A program made the position numbers and the translations under genes. The notes beneath the pieces are model-generated. The model had not been told where the DNA came from. It saw only the letters and a program-made list of their open reading frames with translations, and made no database searches. 64,000 nt of DNA from Myxococcus virescens (GTDB taxonomy: Bacteria; Myxococcota; Myxococcia; Myxococcales; Myxococcaceae): positions 372,001 through 436,000 of the forward strand of contig NZ_FNAJ01000004.1 of the NCBI RefSeq assembly GCF_900101905.1, written 5' to 3'. Below are positions 36,242 to 46,453 of the stretch, one piece after another; position 1 is the first letter of the stretch; the number at the start of each line of letters is the position of its first letter.

Positions 36242-38764
36242 CTAACGGCAGCGCGGCTGCCGCTTGAGGGAAACGCTCGCGGTGGCCGGCTCATTGCCTG
36301 GCGCTGCGTCCGGGACGTCGACCTCGGCCTCGTTGTGGCACTTCAGCTTCAGGGTGAGCTGCCGCGCGCTGGGTGGCACCTGCACGACGGCGGGCGTGGT
36401 GGCGCCCATGTCCTTGCCGTCCACGAAGATGGTGGCACCGGCCGGCTTGGACTCCACCTTCACCGACACCCGCGTCACCAATGGCTCCAGCTTGAGCGAC
36501 ACCTCCACCGGTCCACCGCCGGACACCGGCACCCGCTTGGACGCGGGCTTGTGGCCAGGCGCACTCACCTCCACCACCCACTCCGACCCGCTGATGGGCA
36601 CGTCCTTGATGTAGGCCGCCGACTTGCCCTGCTCGCGCACCACCCGGCCATCCACCTTCACCTCGGCCGTGGCGGGCTCCGTCGTGAGCACCAACGCCGA
36701 GGTGCGCACCAGGCTCTCCAGCACCGCCTGCACGGGCGTGACGTCCTTCCCCTCGGCGACCTCCACCGTCTTCGTGAAGGTGTTGTAGCCCTCCGCGCTC
36801 ACCACCACCATGACCTTGCCGGCGGGCACCTCGCGCAGGAGCGTCGCGCTGCCACCCTCCAGGGGCACCAGCTGCGTGTCCAGGCGCACCTGCACGCGGT
36901 TGCGGACCTCCGAGGGCACGCCCTGCAGGTCCACCAGCACGTAGCCCACACCGGGCCCCGACACCGCCCAGCCGATCAGCGCCAGCACGAGCACGGCGAC
37001 CCCGCCGATGCCGCCGAAGAGCACCTTCCTGGGAATGGGCGCTCGGCCGCCCACGGTCGGCGTCGCGCCGGTGGTCCGCTCCGGGGCGTCCCCGTCGTCT
37101 TCATCGTCATACGCGGGGGCCACCGGCGCGGGCTGAGCCACGGGGGCCGGTGGCGACACCGGGCGGGCCGCGGCCTGCGAGGCGTCCGGCACCTGCACAT
37201 CCCGCGTCATCCGCGGCAGGCCCCCACTCCGGCTCGTCCGGGGCGTGGACCCCGAGGCGGGCGGCGGCGCGTCCGAGGGCGACAGCGTGGGCACGGACAT
37301 GGACGGCCGCACCACGGGGATGTTCGCGTGTGACAGCCGTGGCGGGCCGACGGGAGGCGACAGGGGCGCGGGCGGCGAAATGACCGCCGTCCTGCCGCTG
37401 ACGGGCTCGTCGTCCGCGTCGTGACCCGGCGTCGACGGCAACTCCAGCGGGGTGATGGCACGCCCGACGGCGGCCCCCGGCTGCGTGGTGGGCTCTGGCG
37501 TGTCCGCGAACTCGTGGTCGCTGGAGACGAGCTGCGTCGCCCCACCCTCGTCCTCGTCGGGAGGAGGCGCGGCGGTGGCGGCCGTCAGCTTCGGCAGCGC
37601 GGCCAGCGTGGGCGAGCGGCGCACGCCACCTGGAGGCACCGTCGGCATGGAGCCCGTCATCCGGGGCTGCGGCGCCACCGGCTGCACCACCGGCACGGGC
37701 GCCGGCGGCGGCGCGGAGGGCATGATGGGGCTGTTGAAGGACGCAGCTTCCAGCGCGGCCTGCATGCCTTCAGGCGGCTTGATGTCCGCGTAGTCCAGCA
37801 GGCGCTGCTTCTCCCGCTCCACGTCCTCCGCGAACGTGGACTTCATGTACTGCGCCAGGTCCTTGCGGCTGAAGATGGTGTCGCTGGTGATGAGGAAGCG
37901 CTGCAGGTCGTCGCCCAGCTCGCTGGCGTACTGGTAGCGCTCGTCCACGTCCTTGGCCAACGCCTTGAGGACGATTCGCTCCAGCGTCTCCGGGATGCGC
38001 CGGTTGTACGTGCTGGGCGACGGCACCTCCGCCTTGCGCACCTTCTCCAGCACGCTGAAGTCGCTGTCGCCCACGAAGAGGCGCTCACCGGTCAGCATCT
38101 CGTAGAGGCACACGCCAATGGCGAACACGTCCGAGCGCCGGTCCAACGGAAGGCCGCGGATCTGCTCCGGGCTCATGTAGCCGAACTTGCCCTTGAGGAT
38201 GCCGGCCTGCGTCTTGGTCGCCTTGCCGGCCGCCTTCGCGATGCCGAAGTCGATGACCTTGACCTCGCCCTCATAGGAGATGAGGACGTTCTGCGGCGAG
38301 ATGTCGCGGTGGACGATGTTCATGTCCCGCCCCATCCCGTCCTTCTTCCGGTGGGCGTAGTCCAGGCCCTCGCACATCTTGGACACGCAGAAGGCCACCA
38401 GCGGCACCGGAGCGGGCTCCCCCTTCTTCCGGCACCGGTCGAAGATGGCCCGCATGTCCTTGCCGGGGATGTACTCCATCGAGATGAAGTAGCTGCCGAG
38501 GATGTTGCCCAGCTCGTAGATGGACGCGACGTTGGCGTGGGTCAGCTGGACGCTGATCTTCGCCTCGTCGATGAACATCGAGATGAACTCGTCGTCCTCC
38601 GCGATGTTGGGGAGGATGCGCTTGATGGCGACGAGCCGCTCAAAGCCGCTCGCGCCGAACTGCTTCCCGCGCCACACCTCCGCCATGCCGCCAATGTTGA
38701 TGCGGTCCAGAAGGAGGTACTTCCCAAACGGGATGGGCTGCCGCTTCGGTTGAGTGGTCGTCAC
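36242..38764 (-). CDS. Membrane Ser/Thr protein kinase with PEGA domains
   Basis: An 840-residue protein. The N-terminal kinase domain (about 13-285) has the Gly-rich loop RINIGGMAEVW, VAIKRIL, the catalytic loop HRDISPQN and DFG, so it should be active. A long Pro-rich linker carries many Ser/Thr residues. One membrane helix (about 581-601) is followed by three PEGA-type beta domains outside the membrane. PEGA kinases are abundant in myxobacteria. It could phosphorylate FHA proteins such as the activator in this window (inference). Confidence 0.93.
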   Translation of the reverse strand: MTTTQPKRQPIPFGKYLLLDRINIGGMAEVWRGKQFGASGFERLVAIKRILPNIAEDDEFISMFIDEAKISVQLTHANVASIYELGNILGSYFISMEYIPGKDMRAIFDRCRKKGEPAPVPLVAFCVSKMCEGLDYAHRKKDGMGRDMNIVHRDISPQNVLISYEGEVKVIDFGIAKAAGKATKTQAGILKGKFGYMSPEQIRGLPLDRRSDVFAIGVCLYEMLTGERLFVGDSDFSVLEKVRKAEVPSPSTYNRRIPETLERIVLKALAKDVDERYQYASELGDDLQRFLITSDTIFSRKDLAQYMKSTFAEDVEREKQRLLDYADIKPPEGMQAALEAASFNSPIMPSAPPPAPVPVVQPVAPQPRMTGSMPTVPPGGVRRSPTLAALPKLTAATAAPPPDEDEGGATQLVSSDHEFADTPEPTTQPGAAVGRAITPLELPSTPGHDADDEPVSGRTAVISPPAPLSPPVGPPRLSHANIPVVRPSMSVPTLSPSDAPPPASGSTPRTSRSGGLPRMTRDVQVPDASQAAARPVSPPAPVAQPAPVAPAYDDEDDGDAPERTTGATPTVGGRAPIPRKVLFGGIGGVAVLVLALIGWAVSGPGVGYVLVDLQGVPSEVRNRVQVRLDTQLVPLEGGSATLLREVPAGKVMVVVSAEGYNTFTKTVEVAEGKDVTPVQAVLESLVRTSALVLTTEPATAEVKVDGRVVREQGKSAAYIKDVPISGSEWVVEVSAPGHKPASKRVPVSGGGPVEVSLKLEPLVTRVSVKVESKPAGATIFVDGKDMGATTPAVVQVPPSARQLTLKLKCHNEAEVDVPDAAPGNEPATASVSLKRQPRCR

Positions 38765-38864
38765 GTGGGGGAGGGTCCGTTCTCAGCGAGCCTATCGACC
38801 GGGGCTCCAAGGGGTCAACCTCGTGAAAGCCCCGCCCAAACTGACCAGGCAGGCAGGCGGTGGA

Positions 38865-39644
38865 TCAGGGCCCGGCCCGAGGAGAACCCGCGTCCGTGTC
38901 ACCAGCGGGTGACGGTGGGGCAGCAAGGCTGTCGCGGAATGCGGCTCCTGGCTCCGCCTCATCGGGTGGAATGGGGCGAACCAGCAGGAAGCGCGGCTCG
39001 CCCGCGACGGACACGACGGCCGGCGGCCCGAAGCGCTCCTCCGCGGGGAGGCCCACCATCGTCACCCAGGCGCCCTGCCGCTCGGGCGCCACGCAGTAGA
39101 GAATCGTCCCGGCACGCACGCCGGGCGCATCTCGCACGGGCCCCTCGCAGTCCTTTCTGACCTGGAGGGTGTACGCCGGGAGTGACTCCCCCCGCACGAG
39201 GTACGGCGGCCGGCCCAGTTCCTCCAGCAGGGATTGGAGGAGGCGCGGGTCATCCGGTACCTCCAGCGCGGAGGTCCGTTCCTGCGCCGATTGGTGGAAG
39301 CGCTGGAGCGCCATGGACGCGATGTCCGTGGACGTCAGCGGCGTGCGGCTCTCCGACAGCACCAGGTCCACGAAGAGCGCGCCCACCAGGACGATGGGCA
39401 GCAACCGGTAGCCCTTGAAGCCCTCCTCCTTGCGCTGGAGCAGGCCCACGACGAACGCGAGCGCGGCCACCGCGGCCACGGCCAGCACCACGGCGGGCCG
39501 CTCAAGGGAGGGCACCGTCATGAAGGCGGACACGTCCGCGGTGCGGGCGCGCACGGCGTCGGAGAGGTCGCCTCCGTAAATCCAGGCGAGGGCCATCAAG
39601 CTCAGCGCATTGCCAAGCAGCGTCTTGCGAGAAGGAAGTGTCAT
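38865..39644 (-). CDS. Membrane protein of the ABC operon, unknown function
   Basis: A 259-residue protein from ATG 39644, overlapping the permease stop as ATGA. Three hydrophobic helices (about 8-24, 49-66 and 81-95) precede a soluble domain with two Cys (RKDCEGP and ILYCVAPE) and a Pro/Gly-rich end. No family was recognised. Tight coupling to the ABC genes suggests that it works with the transporter. Confidence 0.75.
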   Translation of the reverse strand: MTLPSRKTLLGNALSLMALAWIYGGDLSDAVRARTADVSAFMTVPSLERPAVVLAVAAVAALAFVVGLLQRKEEGFKGYRLLPIVLVGALFVDLVLSESRTPLTSTDIASMALQRFHQSAQERTSALEVPDDPRLLQSLLEELGRPPYLVRGESLPAYTLQVRKDCEGPVRDAPGVRAGTILYCVAPERQGAWVTMVGLPAEERFGPPAVVSVAGEPRFLLVRPIPPDEAEPGAAFRDSLAAPPSPAGDTDAGSPRAGP

Positions 39645-40924
39645 CCGGCGAGCGTGCGTGCGGGGTCGGTGGCGGCGGCGCGGCGGCTGGGGAAGTACGC
39701 GCCCGCGAGCGCGGCGACGAGCCCCAGGGCGACACCTCCGGCCACCACCGGCCAGGGGAAGGAGAAGAAACTGTCGGGCTTGAAGGGGAAGTTGGGCAGG
39801 TACCCCGCCGCCAGGCGGTTGACGCCCAGGGCCAGCAGCAGCGCGGCGATGGTTCCCGCGGCGCCGCCCGCGAGCCCCACCACGGCGGCCTCCGCCAGGA
39901 CGATGGCGCGGATGTCCGCGCGAGAGGCCCCCACCGCCTGCATGACGCCAATCTCCTTGGCACGCGCCCGGACGGAGGCGGACAGCGCGTGGGCGATGTT
40001 CACCGCCGCGAGGATGCAGATGAGCAGGGACAGCAGCGCCAGCGCGGACGTGGTGAGCGCCACCGCCGCGCCCGAGTTCTCCGCCATCCGGCGCTCCTGG
40101 TCGTCGATTTCCAGCCCCATGCCCTTCACCCCGTCCACGATGACGGGCACCTGCGACGGGTCCGTGGCCACCAGCGTGACACCGGAGTAGTTCTCCGCGT
40201 CCACGCCGAACGCGCGGTTGAGGCGGATGGCCGCGTCCAGCGGAATGGTGATGCCGGCCAGCAGCGCCCGGTCCGACGCCCCCACCACCTGCGCCTGCCC
40301 GGACTGCGTGGGCCCCGACGCGGACGCCGCGGCCACGTAGGAGCGGTTGAACTCCACCGGGAAGCCGAAGCCCACCAGCATGTTGGCGGAGAGCTGGGGC
40401 AGCTTGCGCGCCGGAGCGAACGTCTTGTTGTACAGCTCCAGGAGCCGCGTGGACACGAGCGCCGGAATCGGCTGCCCCTCTCCCGCGTCCTTGAACTCGC
40501 CCAGCTGCACGTCGCCCTGCACCAGCGCCGGCTCCACGCCCAGGGCCAGCACCTCCATGCCCATGCGCAGCCGGGTGCCGAAGAAGACGCCGTCGTAGCG
40601 CGTCACCGCGGGCACGCGCACGTTCATCTTCCGGTAGGCGGCCTCCACGCCGGGCAGCTCGCGCAGGCGCTCCACCGTGGGCGCGTCCAGCTGGCCACCG
40701 CCCAGCAGCGAGCCCAGCGACACCGCCGGAGGCACCACGTCCACCAGCCGCGCGTCCGTGGGGAAGACCTTCTCCTTGATGACGCGGCCAACGCCCAGGC
40801 CCAGGCCCACGAAGAACACCAGCGCGCCCACGCCCATGGCCACGCCGAAGGCGGAGAAGAACGCCCCCTTGCGCTCGCGGGCGAGGCTCAGCCGGACCAG
40901 CCGGGACAGTGCGTCCAGCCTCAT
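39641..40924 (-). CDS. FtsX/MacB-type ABC transporter permease
   Basis: A 427-residue protein with an N-terminal helix (FSAFGVAMGVGALVFFVGLGLGVG), a large periplasmic domain (about 50-280) and three C-terminal helices (AVALTTSALALLSLLICILAAVNIAHAL and following). This is the FtsX-like/MacB permease layout used for lipoprotein release or export of peptides and lipids. It overlaps its ATPase gene by ATGA. Confidence 0.92.
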   Translation of the reverse strand: MRLDALSRLVRLSLARERKGAFFSAFGVAMGVGALVFFVGLGLGVGRVIKEKVFPTDARLVDVVPPAVSLGSLLGGGQLDAPTVERLRELPGVEAAYRKMNVRVPAVTRYDGVFFGTRLRMGMEVLALGVEPALVQGDVQLGEFKDAGEGQPIPALVSTRLLELYNKTFAPARKLPQLSANMLVGFGFPVEFNRSYVAAASASGPTQSGQAQVVGASDRALLAGITIPLDAAIRLNRAFGVDAENYSGVTLVATDPSQVPVIVDGVKGMGLEIDDQERRMAENSGAAVALTTSALALLSLLICILAAVNIAHALSASVRARAKEIGVMQAVGASRADIRAIVLAEAAVVGLAGGAAGTIAALLLALGVNRLAAGYLPNFPFKPDSFFSFPWPVVAGGVALGLVAALAGAYFPSRRAAATDPARTLAG

Positions 40925-41622
40925 GGCGCACCTCCCGTGGCCACCTGAAGCCCCGCGCGCTCCTCCACGAGCTGCCCGTCCTTGAGCCGCAGCACGCGCC
41001 CGGCCGCCGCGCTCATCCGTTCTTCATGGGTGACGCACAGCACGGTGAGTCCTTCGCGGTGCAGCTCCTGGAACAAGGCGATGACACCCGTGCCCGTGGC
41101 CGCGTCCAGGTTGCCCGTGGGCTCGTCGCACAGCAACAGGCGGGGCTTGCCGAACAGGGCGCGGGCAATGGCCACGCGCTGCCGCTCGCCGCCGGACAGG
41201 CGCACCGGCGCGCGGTCCTTCTTCGCGCCCAGGCCCACGCGCTCCAGCAGCGCCTCCGCGCGCTTGCGAGCATCCGGGGGCGCCACGCCGAAGTGCGACG
41301 GCAACAGCACGTTCTCCACCGCGGAGAGGTTGGGGATGAGGTGGAAGGACTGGAAGACGAAGCCCACGTGTGTGTTGCGGAAGTGCGCCAGGGCCTTGTC
41401 GCCCAGTCCTCGCAGCGTCACACCGCCCACGCGGATGTCGCCGCGGTAGTCGACGTCCAAGCCGCCCAGCAGGTGGAGCAGCGTGGACTTCCCGCTGCCG
41501 GACGAGCCCACCACCGCGACGAACTCCCCTTGCGCCACGTCCAGCGACATGCCGTCGAGCACGCGCACCTGGGTGCCGTCGCCGTCCACGTACGTCTTCA
41601 CGACGTCCCGGGCTTGAATCAC
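40921..41622 (-). CDS. ABC transporter ATP-binding protein (LolD/MacB type)
   Basis: A 233-residue protein from GTG 41622, overlapping the upstream stop as GTGA. Walker A GSSGSGKST, the signature LSGGERQRVAIARAL and Walker B LLLCDEPTGNLD are present. It powers the permease encoded next to it. Confidence 0.95.
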   Translation of the reverse strand: MIQARDVVKTYVDGDGTQVRVLDGMSLDVAQGEFVAVVGSSGSGKSTLLHLLGGLDVDYRGDIRVGGVTLRGLGDKALAHFRNTHVGFVFQSFHLIPNLSAVENVLLPSHFGVAPPDARKRAEALLERVGLGAKKDRAPVRLSGGERQRVAIARALFGKPRLLLCDEPTGNLDAATGTGVIALFQELHREGLTVLCVTHEERMSAAAGRVLRLKDGQLVEERAGLQVATGGAP

Positions 41623-43274
41623 GGCGCGGCCGACGGGCTGGAGGTGGCGGCGGAGGGCGCCAGGCGCAGGGACAGCTCCGCCTGGAGCGCCTTGTCCTTG
41701 CGGGACACGGCCAGCGTCACGGCGCGCAGGTCATCCACGGCCTCCAGCCAGCGCACGGTGGTAGCCTTGATGGCGAAGCCGCCAATGCCCCAGGCCTCCG
41801 ACGGCAGGTTCTTCACGGCGTCCGACAGGCGCCGCAAATCCAGCACGGCGCTGAAGGCCGCGTCCTTGCCAGCGTCCTTCAGGTCCGCGGCCACCGGCCC
41901 GTCGCCCGAGGGCTTCGCGAGCGAGGCCAGCGTGGACTCCAGCCGCGCCTTGGGCGAGGCCACCACCAGCCGGCCGTTGGGCGCGAGCGCGAAGTGCGCG
42001 CCTTCGCCCGCGCGGTAGGACGTGAGGTACACGCGCTGGCCGCTCAGCTCCGACGCCTCCACCTTCGCGCCGAAGTTCTCCGCGATGCGCGGCAGTTGCT
42101 CCAGCGTGGACTGCATCTTCGCAGCGTCCTCGGCGTCCGCGAGCGCCACCAGGTGGACGAAGCGGAAGGGGTTGGTGCGGCGCAAATCCAGCACCGGCAT
42201 GCCCGCGCCCAGATTCACGGTGGGCGACAGTGACAGGCCCAGCACCGTGCCCGGCTTGAGGTTGTCGAGCAGCTCCGTCTTCACGTTGAGGCCGCTGTTC
42301 TGCACCGCCCGGGTCAGGTAGCCGCCGGCCAGGTAGGGCCACACGCCGTCGAGGTGCGACGCGTCCCCGCGGAACCGGGCCACCAGGAAGCTGTCGGTGG
42401 GCAGCGCGGTGAGGAGCGTGCTCGCGGCGGGCGCCACCGCGTCCAGCGCCGCCAGGGACGCCTGGGTATCCGGCCAGGGCGCGTCCGCGTTCAGCGTTAC
42501 CGCGCGGTCCTCGATGCGGCCCGTGAGCGTGACGCCCTGGACGGTGCCCGGCGGCACGAGCCCGGCGCCGCCTGGGAGCCAGACGTGGAAGTCACGCTGG
42601 GCCGGGAGCCGTTGCAGCGACGCCGCCATCACCGGCTCCTTCGCGAGCGAGCGCTCCTCCGGCTGCGTGGCCAGCGTCCCCAACGTGGCGGCGGTGGGCC
42701 CCGCGCCGAGCAGCGCGAAGCGCGTCCCCTTCACGAAGAAGATGCCCAGCGCGGGCGTGGCGCTGCCGGGCCGGCTGAAGGTGACCAGGTCCCCACCGTC
42801 CACGGAGGACTGCTTCTTGTCGGACGCGCCCAGGCGGCTGCGCGCGAAGTTGCCGAACGTCTCCTCGAGCTTGCCCGCGTCCTTGACGCCCACCACGGAG
42901 ATGGCTCGGTGCCCCCCGAGGAACGCCGCGCCCGCGCCGAGCTCTGGCGCGATGCCGGCCGTTTCGAGCGCCTGCCGGCTGCGCAGGTCCACGCCAATCT
43001 GGCGCATCACCGCGGAGACGTAGCCTTCCGCGGTGGAGAAGTTCTGGAGCTGCGCGGCGAATGAGGCGGCCTTCAGCTTCTGGAAGCGGGCGAGCTTCTC
43101 TCCCAGCGCTCCCAGGTCATTGATGACCACGGCGGCCTGCGCGTCGCGCGGCAGGTAGCGGGCCACCCCTGCCGTCGGAGCCGGGGCGGCGGGGTCCACG
43201 TCCTTGCCACAACGGGAGCAGCCCGCGACGGCGAGCACGAGGAGGAGGGACGGAAGCCAGACTCGGCGGAGCAT
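41619..43274 (-). CDS. Large lipoprotein of the ABC operon (DUF3352-like)
   Basis: A 551-residue protein with a lipoprotein signal (LVLAVAGCSRCG). The body is a repeated pattern of helix-strand units (RYLPRDAQAAVVINDLGALGEKL), with LGLSLSPTVNLGAGMPVLDL and similar. This fits DUF3352-like secreted proteins. It is the first gene of the ABC operon, and may be a periplasmic partner or cargo of the transporter (inference). Confidence 0.78.
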   Translation of the reverse strand: MLRRVWLPSLLLVLAVAGCSRCGKDVDPAAPAPTAGVARYLPRDAQAAVVINDLGALGEKLARFQKLKAASFAAQLQNFSTAEGYVSAVMRQIGVDLRSRQALETAGIAPELGAGAAFLGGHRAISVVGVKDAGKLEETFGNFARSRLGASDKKQSSVDGGDLVTFSRPGSATPALGIFFVKGTRFALLGAGPTAATLGTLATQPEERSLAKEPVMAASLQRLPAQRDFHVWLPGGAGLVPPGTVQGVTLTGRIEDRAVTLNADAPWPDTQASLAALDAVAPAASTLLTALPTDSFLVARFRGDASHLDGVWPYLAGGYLTRAVQNSGLNVKTELLDNLKPGTVLGLSLSPTVNLGAGMPVLDLRRTNPFRFVHLVALADAEDAAKMQSTLEQLPRIAENFGAKVEASELSGQRVYLTSYRAGEGAHFALAPNGRLVVASPKARLESTLASLAKPSGDGPVAADLKDAGKDAAFSAVLDLRRLSDAVKNLPSEAWGIGGFAIKATTVRWLEAVDDLRAVTLAVSRKDKALQAELSLRLAPSAATSSPSAAP

Positions 43275-43395
43275 GCGGGCACCTCAGGCTGCCTGGGGCG
43301 GAGAGTCAACCGATTCGTGGGGGCCCCCAGTGCCAGTCCAGGAGCCCGGAGGATGGGCAGGCGACGGCCAGGAGACGGCCCCCGGCCGTGGAGCT

Positions 43396-44199
43396 TCAAC
43401 GCACCCGGCTGCCGTGGGGCAGCGGGCCCCGCGTCTCCTCGGAGAACTCAAGGAACTGCTCCATCTGCCGCACGGATTCCTCGGTGGCCTCCGCCTCCGC
43501 GCTCAGCATGGTGAGCTGGCGGTTGACGACCTCCGGGTCGCGGATGGCCACGGATTGCTCGTGCGTCAGCCGCATCAGGTCCTCGATGCCCGCCAGCTGG
43601 TGGCTCACCACCTCGCGGCTCTCACCGGCCTGTTCGAAGCGCGCCAGCCGCTTGCGGAGGATGTCCACGCGGTTCTGCTTCACGTCCTTCAGCCGCGGGT
43701 TCGTCTCCCCCGCCACGTCCACCTCCAGCTCCGCCACCTCGCGCTGCAGGTGCTCGCGGTCGGAGCTGTTCAGGTACGTGCGGTACTGGTTCAGCGTGGA
43801 GATGAGCCGCAGGAAGGACGTCAGCAGCGCATCCAACCGGGGCTCGCTGTCCGCCTCCAGCACCTTGCCGCCCGGCAGCTTCCGGTAGTTGGCGAGGATC
43901 TTCTCCTTCAGCCCGACGAGCTGCTGGTAGTGCTCGCGCTGAGAGGGCGCCAGGTCCGCCTGGAGCGCGTCCAGCGCCTTGCGCGCCGCTTCCGGGTCGT
44001 CGAGCGTGTTCGCCCGCACCGCACGCTGGAAGCGCTTCATGGACGACATGACGCCCAGGTAGAGGCCTTCCAGGCCCAGGGCCACCAGCATGGGCAGCGG
44101 CTCACCCGTCATGGCCGCCGAGGCAGCCGCCGTGCCCAGCCCCACCAGGTTGGCGGGCATCATGAAGGCGGCCTTGATGTAGTTCGGCGACTTCGCCAC
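43396..44199 (-). CDS. Coiled-coil protein of the PspA operon
   Basis: A 267-residue protein with a short hydrophobic N-terminal region (about 12-56) and long predicted helices rich in Glu, Leu and Arg (ALDALQADLAPSQREHYQQLVGLKEKI). The family is unknown. It is 15 bp downstream of the substrate-binding-protein gene and is probably the last gene of the PspA operon. Confidence 0.75.
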   Translation of the reverse strand: MAKSPNYIKAAFMMPANLVGLGTAAASAAMTGEPLPMLVALGLEGLYLGVMSSMKRFQRAVRANTLDDPEAARKALDALQADLAPSQREHYQQLVGLKEKILANYRKLPGGKVLEADSEPRLDALLTSFLRLISTLNQYRTYLNSSDREHLQREVAELEVDVAGETNPRLKDVKQNRVDILRKRLARFEQAGESREVVSHQLAGIEDLMRLTHEQSVAIRDPEVVNRQLTMLSAEAEATEESVRQMEQFLEFSEETRGPLPHGSRVR

Positions 44200-44214
44200 G
44201 TCCGTCCTCCAGCG

Positions 44215-45402
44215 TCAGGGGCCGCGAGCCTCCGACACGTACTTCAAGGCCCCCAAATCCTTCGTGTCCTCCGCGGGAGGCACCGGAGGCCCTTGCTTCA
44301 ACTTCTGGAAGAGCGCCGCGGCGCTCTGGAAGAGCTCGTCATAGGTGACAGGCGCCTCGCCGGAAAGCCCGAAGAAGGCCCGATTGTCCGCCAGCGTGGC
44401 CGGCGGCGCGCTGCGGATGGCTTCAATGGGGTCGCCCAGGTACGGCGCCACCTCCCCCAGCATCCGGGCCCCCGCCGTCGGGTCCTTCAACACGCTCTGA
44501 CCCGCGTCCAGGAGCCCCCGCAGCACCCGCCGCACGGCATCCGGGTAGCGGGCGGCGAAGTCCCCCCTGGCGACCAGCACCGTGGCCACCAGGTGCGGCG
44601 CATCCGCCGTCGTTGCCAGCACCGCGCCGCCACGGTCCCGAGCCGCCAGCTCCACGTCACCCCACAGCCCCACCACGGCGTCCGCCCGGCCCTCGCGCAA
44701 CGCCCGCCCCGCATCCAAGGTGGTGGGGAGCTCCACCCAGCGCACGTCCGTGATGCGCAGCCCCACGCGCGACAGCAACCACAGCGCGAAGTAGTGCGAC
44801 GAGCCGTACGGGTACACGCCCAATCGCCTGCCACGCAGGGAGGCGAGGTCCGGCACGCCCACCGCGGCCAGGGCCTCCTGCCCCCGGCTGCGCCCCACCA
44901 GCAGCAGCGTGCGAGGCGCGGCGTCCCGCAGCAACGGCGCCCACGCGGCCAGCCGGTCGACGGACAGGGTGGCCATGTCCACGCCGCCGTTCTCCGCGCC
45001 AATGGACAGCGCGTGGCGCAGGTCCTCTTCCTTGGCGAAGAGCACCGCCCGCGCGTCCAACGCATAGGCCGTCTTCAGCAGCCCCTGCGCCGCGCCGGGC
45101 GGAGGCACCGGGTTGTCCAGGGTGGTGGCCCCACCCGTCGCCACCAGCAGGCCCGCGGAGGCACCGCGCGGGCTGAAGCCGATGAGCACCGGCCGCAGGG
45201 GCACGGAGGCCACGTCCGCCACCGGGGCCGCCACGCCGGCCGGGAAGTCTCCCGGCGACAGGCGGACCGCCTCACGCGTGGACGGGAAGTACCGCTCCTG
45301 CAAGCGGTCCAGGTACCCCATGCGCGACGCGAGCGCATAGCTCGCGCCGAGCACACAGAGGAACAGGAAGAGGAAGAGACCTGGACCGCGGTGGAGCCTC
45401 AT
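44215..45402 (-). CDS. NMT1-like substrate-binding protein anchored to the membrane
   Basis: A 395-residue protein with an N-terminal helix ([18 protein letters not shown]) lacking a lipobox, so it is a membrane anchor or uncleaved signal. The rest matches nitrate/taurine/NMT1-type binding proteins: [51 protein letters not shown]. No permease or ATPase of that type is adjacent; the gene lies 10 bp after pspA. It may sense a ligand for the stress system instead (inference). Confidence 0.82.
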   Translation of the reverse strand: MRLHRGPGLFLFLFLCVLGASYALASRMGYLDRLQERYFPSTREAVRLSPGDFPAGVAAPVADVASVPLRPVLIGFSPRGASAGLLVATGGATTLDNPVPPPGAAQGLLKTAYALDARAVLFAKEEDLRHALSIGAENGGVDMATLSVDRLAAWAPLLRDAAPRTLLLVGRSRGQEALAAVGVPDLASLRGRRLGVYPYGSSHYFALWLLSRVGLRITDVRWVELPTTLDAGRALREGRADAVVGLWGDVELAARDRGGAVLATTADAPHLVATVLVARGDFAARYPDAVRRVLRGLLDAGQSVLKDPTAGARMLGEVAPYLGDPIEAIRSAPPATLADNRAFFGLSGEAPVTYDELFQSAAALFQKLKQGPPVPPAEDTKDLGALKYVSEARGP

Positions 45403-45412
45403 TCAAGACGGA

Positions 45413-46150
45413 CTACTCGACGCCGACCTTCTTGCCGATGGTCTTCTCCGGCCCGCTGCCCACCTCGGACACCGGCGCCGGGCTGCTGACGAGCCCCATC
45501 TCCATCTTGAACTGCTTCACCAGCTCGTTGGCCTGGATCTTCTCGGCCTCTTCCTCGATGGACGCCGCGGTGTGGTCCACCGACTCGAGGGCCATCTGCA
45601 TGCGGGCCTCATTGATGGCGGACTTCTCCTGCACCTTGCGCAGCATCTCATCGTGGGTCGAGTCGATGCCCGCCACGGTGAAGGACTCCATCGTGTCGGC
45701 CACCTTGGCCTGCCACTTGGCGCGGCGCGCCTCGCGGATGGCGTTCATGGCCTCCTGCGTCTTGCGCTCCTTCTCGCGCATGAACGCCTTCTTCACCGAC
45801 AGGGCCTTCTCGTACGCCTGGCGGGCCGTGGCCAGCTGCTGCTCGTTGCGGGCCAGCGCGTCCTTCTCAATCTGGAGCTTGGAGGCGTACTGCGCGGCCA
45901 GGTCGTCACGGCCCGCCTGGATGGCGGCCTTCACCTTGGCCGTCAGCGAGCGCACGTCGTCCTGGTACTTGGCGTTCTCCTTCTCCAGCAGCGTCACGTT
46001 CGCCCGGACCATGGCGATGGACTCGTTCATCTTCGGGACCTGGTCGTTCAGGTCACGGACGTTCTGCTCGAGAATCAACTCCGGGTCCTCGATGGAGGAG
46101 ACGAAGAACCCGGCGAAGCTACGCATTGCTCTCTTGAATCGTTGCCACAT
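45413..46150 (-). CDS. pspA: PspA/IM30 family membrane-stress protein
   Basis: A 245-residue, almost wholly helical protein beginning [29 protein letters not shown], the PspA amphipathic helix and start of the coiled coil. PspA oligomerises on the inner membrane to stop proton leakage under envelope stress. A good sigma-54 promoter match lies about 64 bp upstream, as for psp operons of enterobacteria. First gene of a three-gene operon. Confidence 0.92.
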   Translation of the reverse strand: MWQRFKRAMRSFAGFFVSSIEDPELILEQNVRDLNDQVPKMNESIAMVRANVTLLEKENAKYQDDVRSLTAKVKAAIQAGRDDLAAQYASKLQIEKDALARNEQQLATARQAYEKALSVKKAFMREKERKTQEAMNAIREARRAKWQAKVADTMESFTVAGIDSTHDEMLRKVQEKSAINEARMQMALESVDHTAASIEEEAEKIQANELVKQFKMEMGLVSSPAPVSEVGSGPEKTIGKKVGVE

Positions 46151-46453
46151 ATCGGCGGTCTACCTCCGTCCAGACCTACTTGCAGCCACCTTACACGATC
46201 CCCGGGGCGAGCAAGCAGACACAGTCCCAATGTCTTCTCAGTACTTACGCGCTTCTACCTAAGGCGATTGCGGCGTTTCCAAAAGCGTGACGTGACGGTT
46301 CTACGTCGGAAAATGGAGCCCGCCCGCGCTACGCCCGCCCGTCCGTCCGCTTCCGCACGACAGGCAGCGGGGCTTGCAAGCCACGAAGGAAGCAGGGAAA
46401 AACCACGCCTCGTGACGTCTCCGCATCCCGTGCCCGGCCCGCTCGAAGAGACG
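46151..46453. other. Divergent intergenic region between pspA and histidine kinase genes
   Basis: A 303-bp region holding the pspA promoter candidate at 46214-46230 and presumably the promoter of the kinase gene. No separate gene was supported; the in-frame N-terminal extension of the kinase is Arg/Ala/Pro-rich. Confidence 0.5.
46214..46230 (-). promoter_or_regulatory. Candidate sigma-54 promoter for the pspA operon
   Basis: The minus strand reads TTGGGACTGTGTCTGCT, with GG-N10-GC spacing and close matches to both the -24 (TTGGCAC) and -12 (TTGCT) elements. It is about 64 bp before the pspA ATG and correctly oriented. Enterobacterial psp operons are sigma-54-dependent, which supports the call. 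Confidence 0.6.

Noticed and set aside
33890..37333. A 1147-codon open frame on the plus strand
   Set aside because: It is antisense to the AAA ATPase and PEGA kinase genes and has no recognisable domain.
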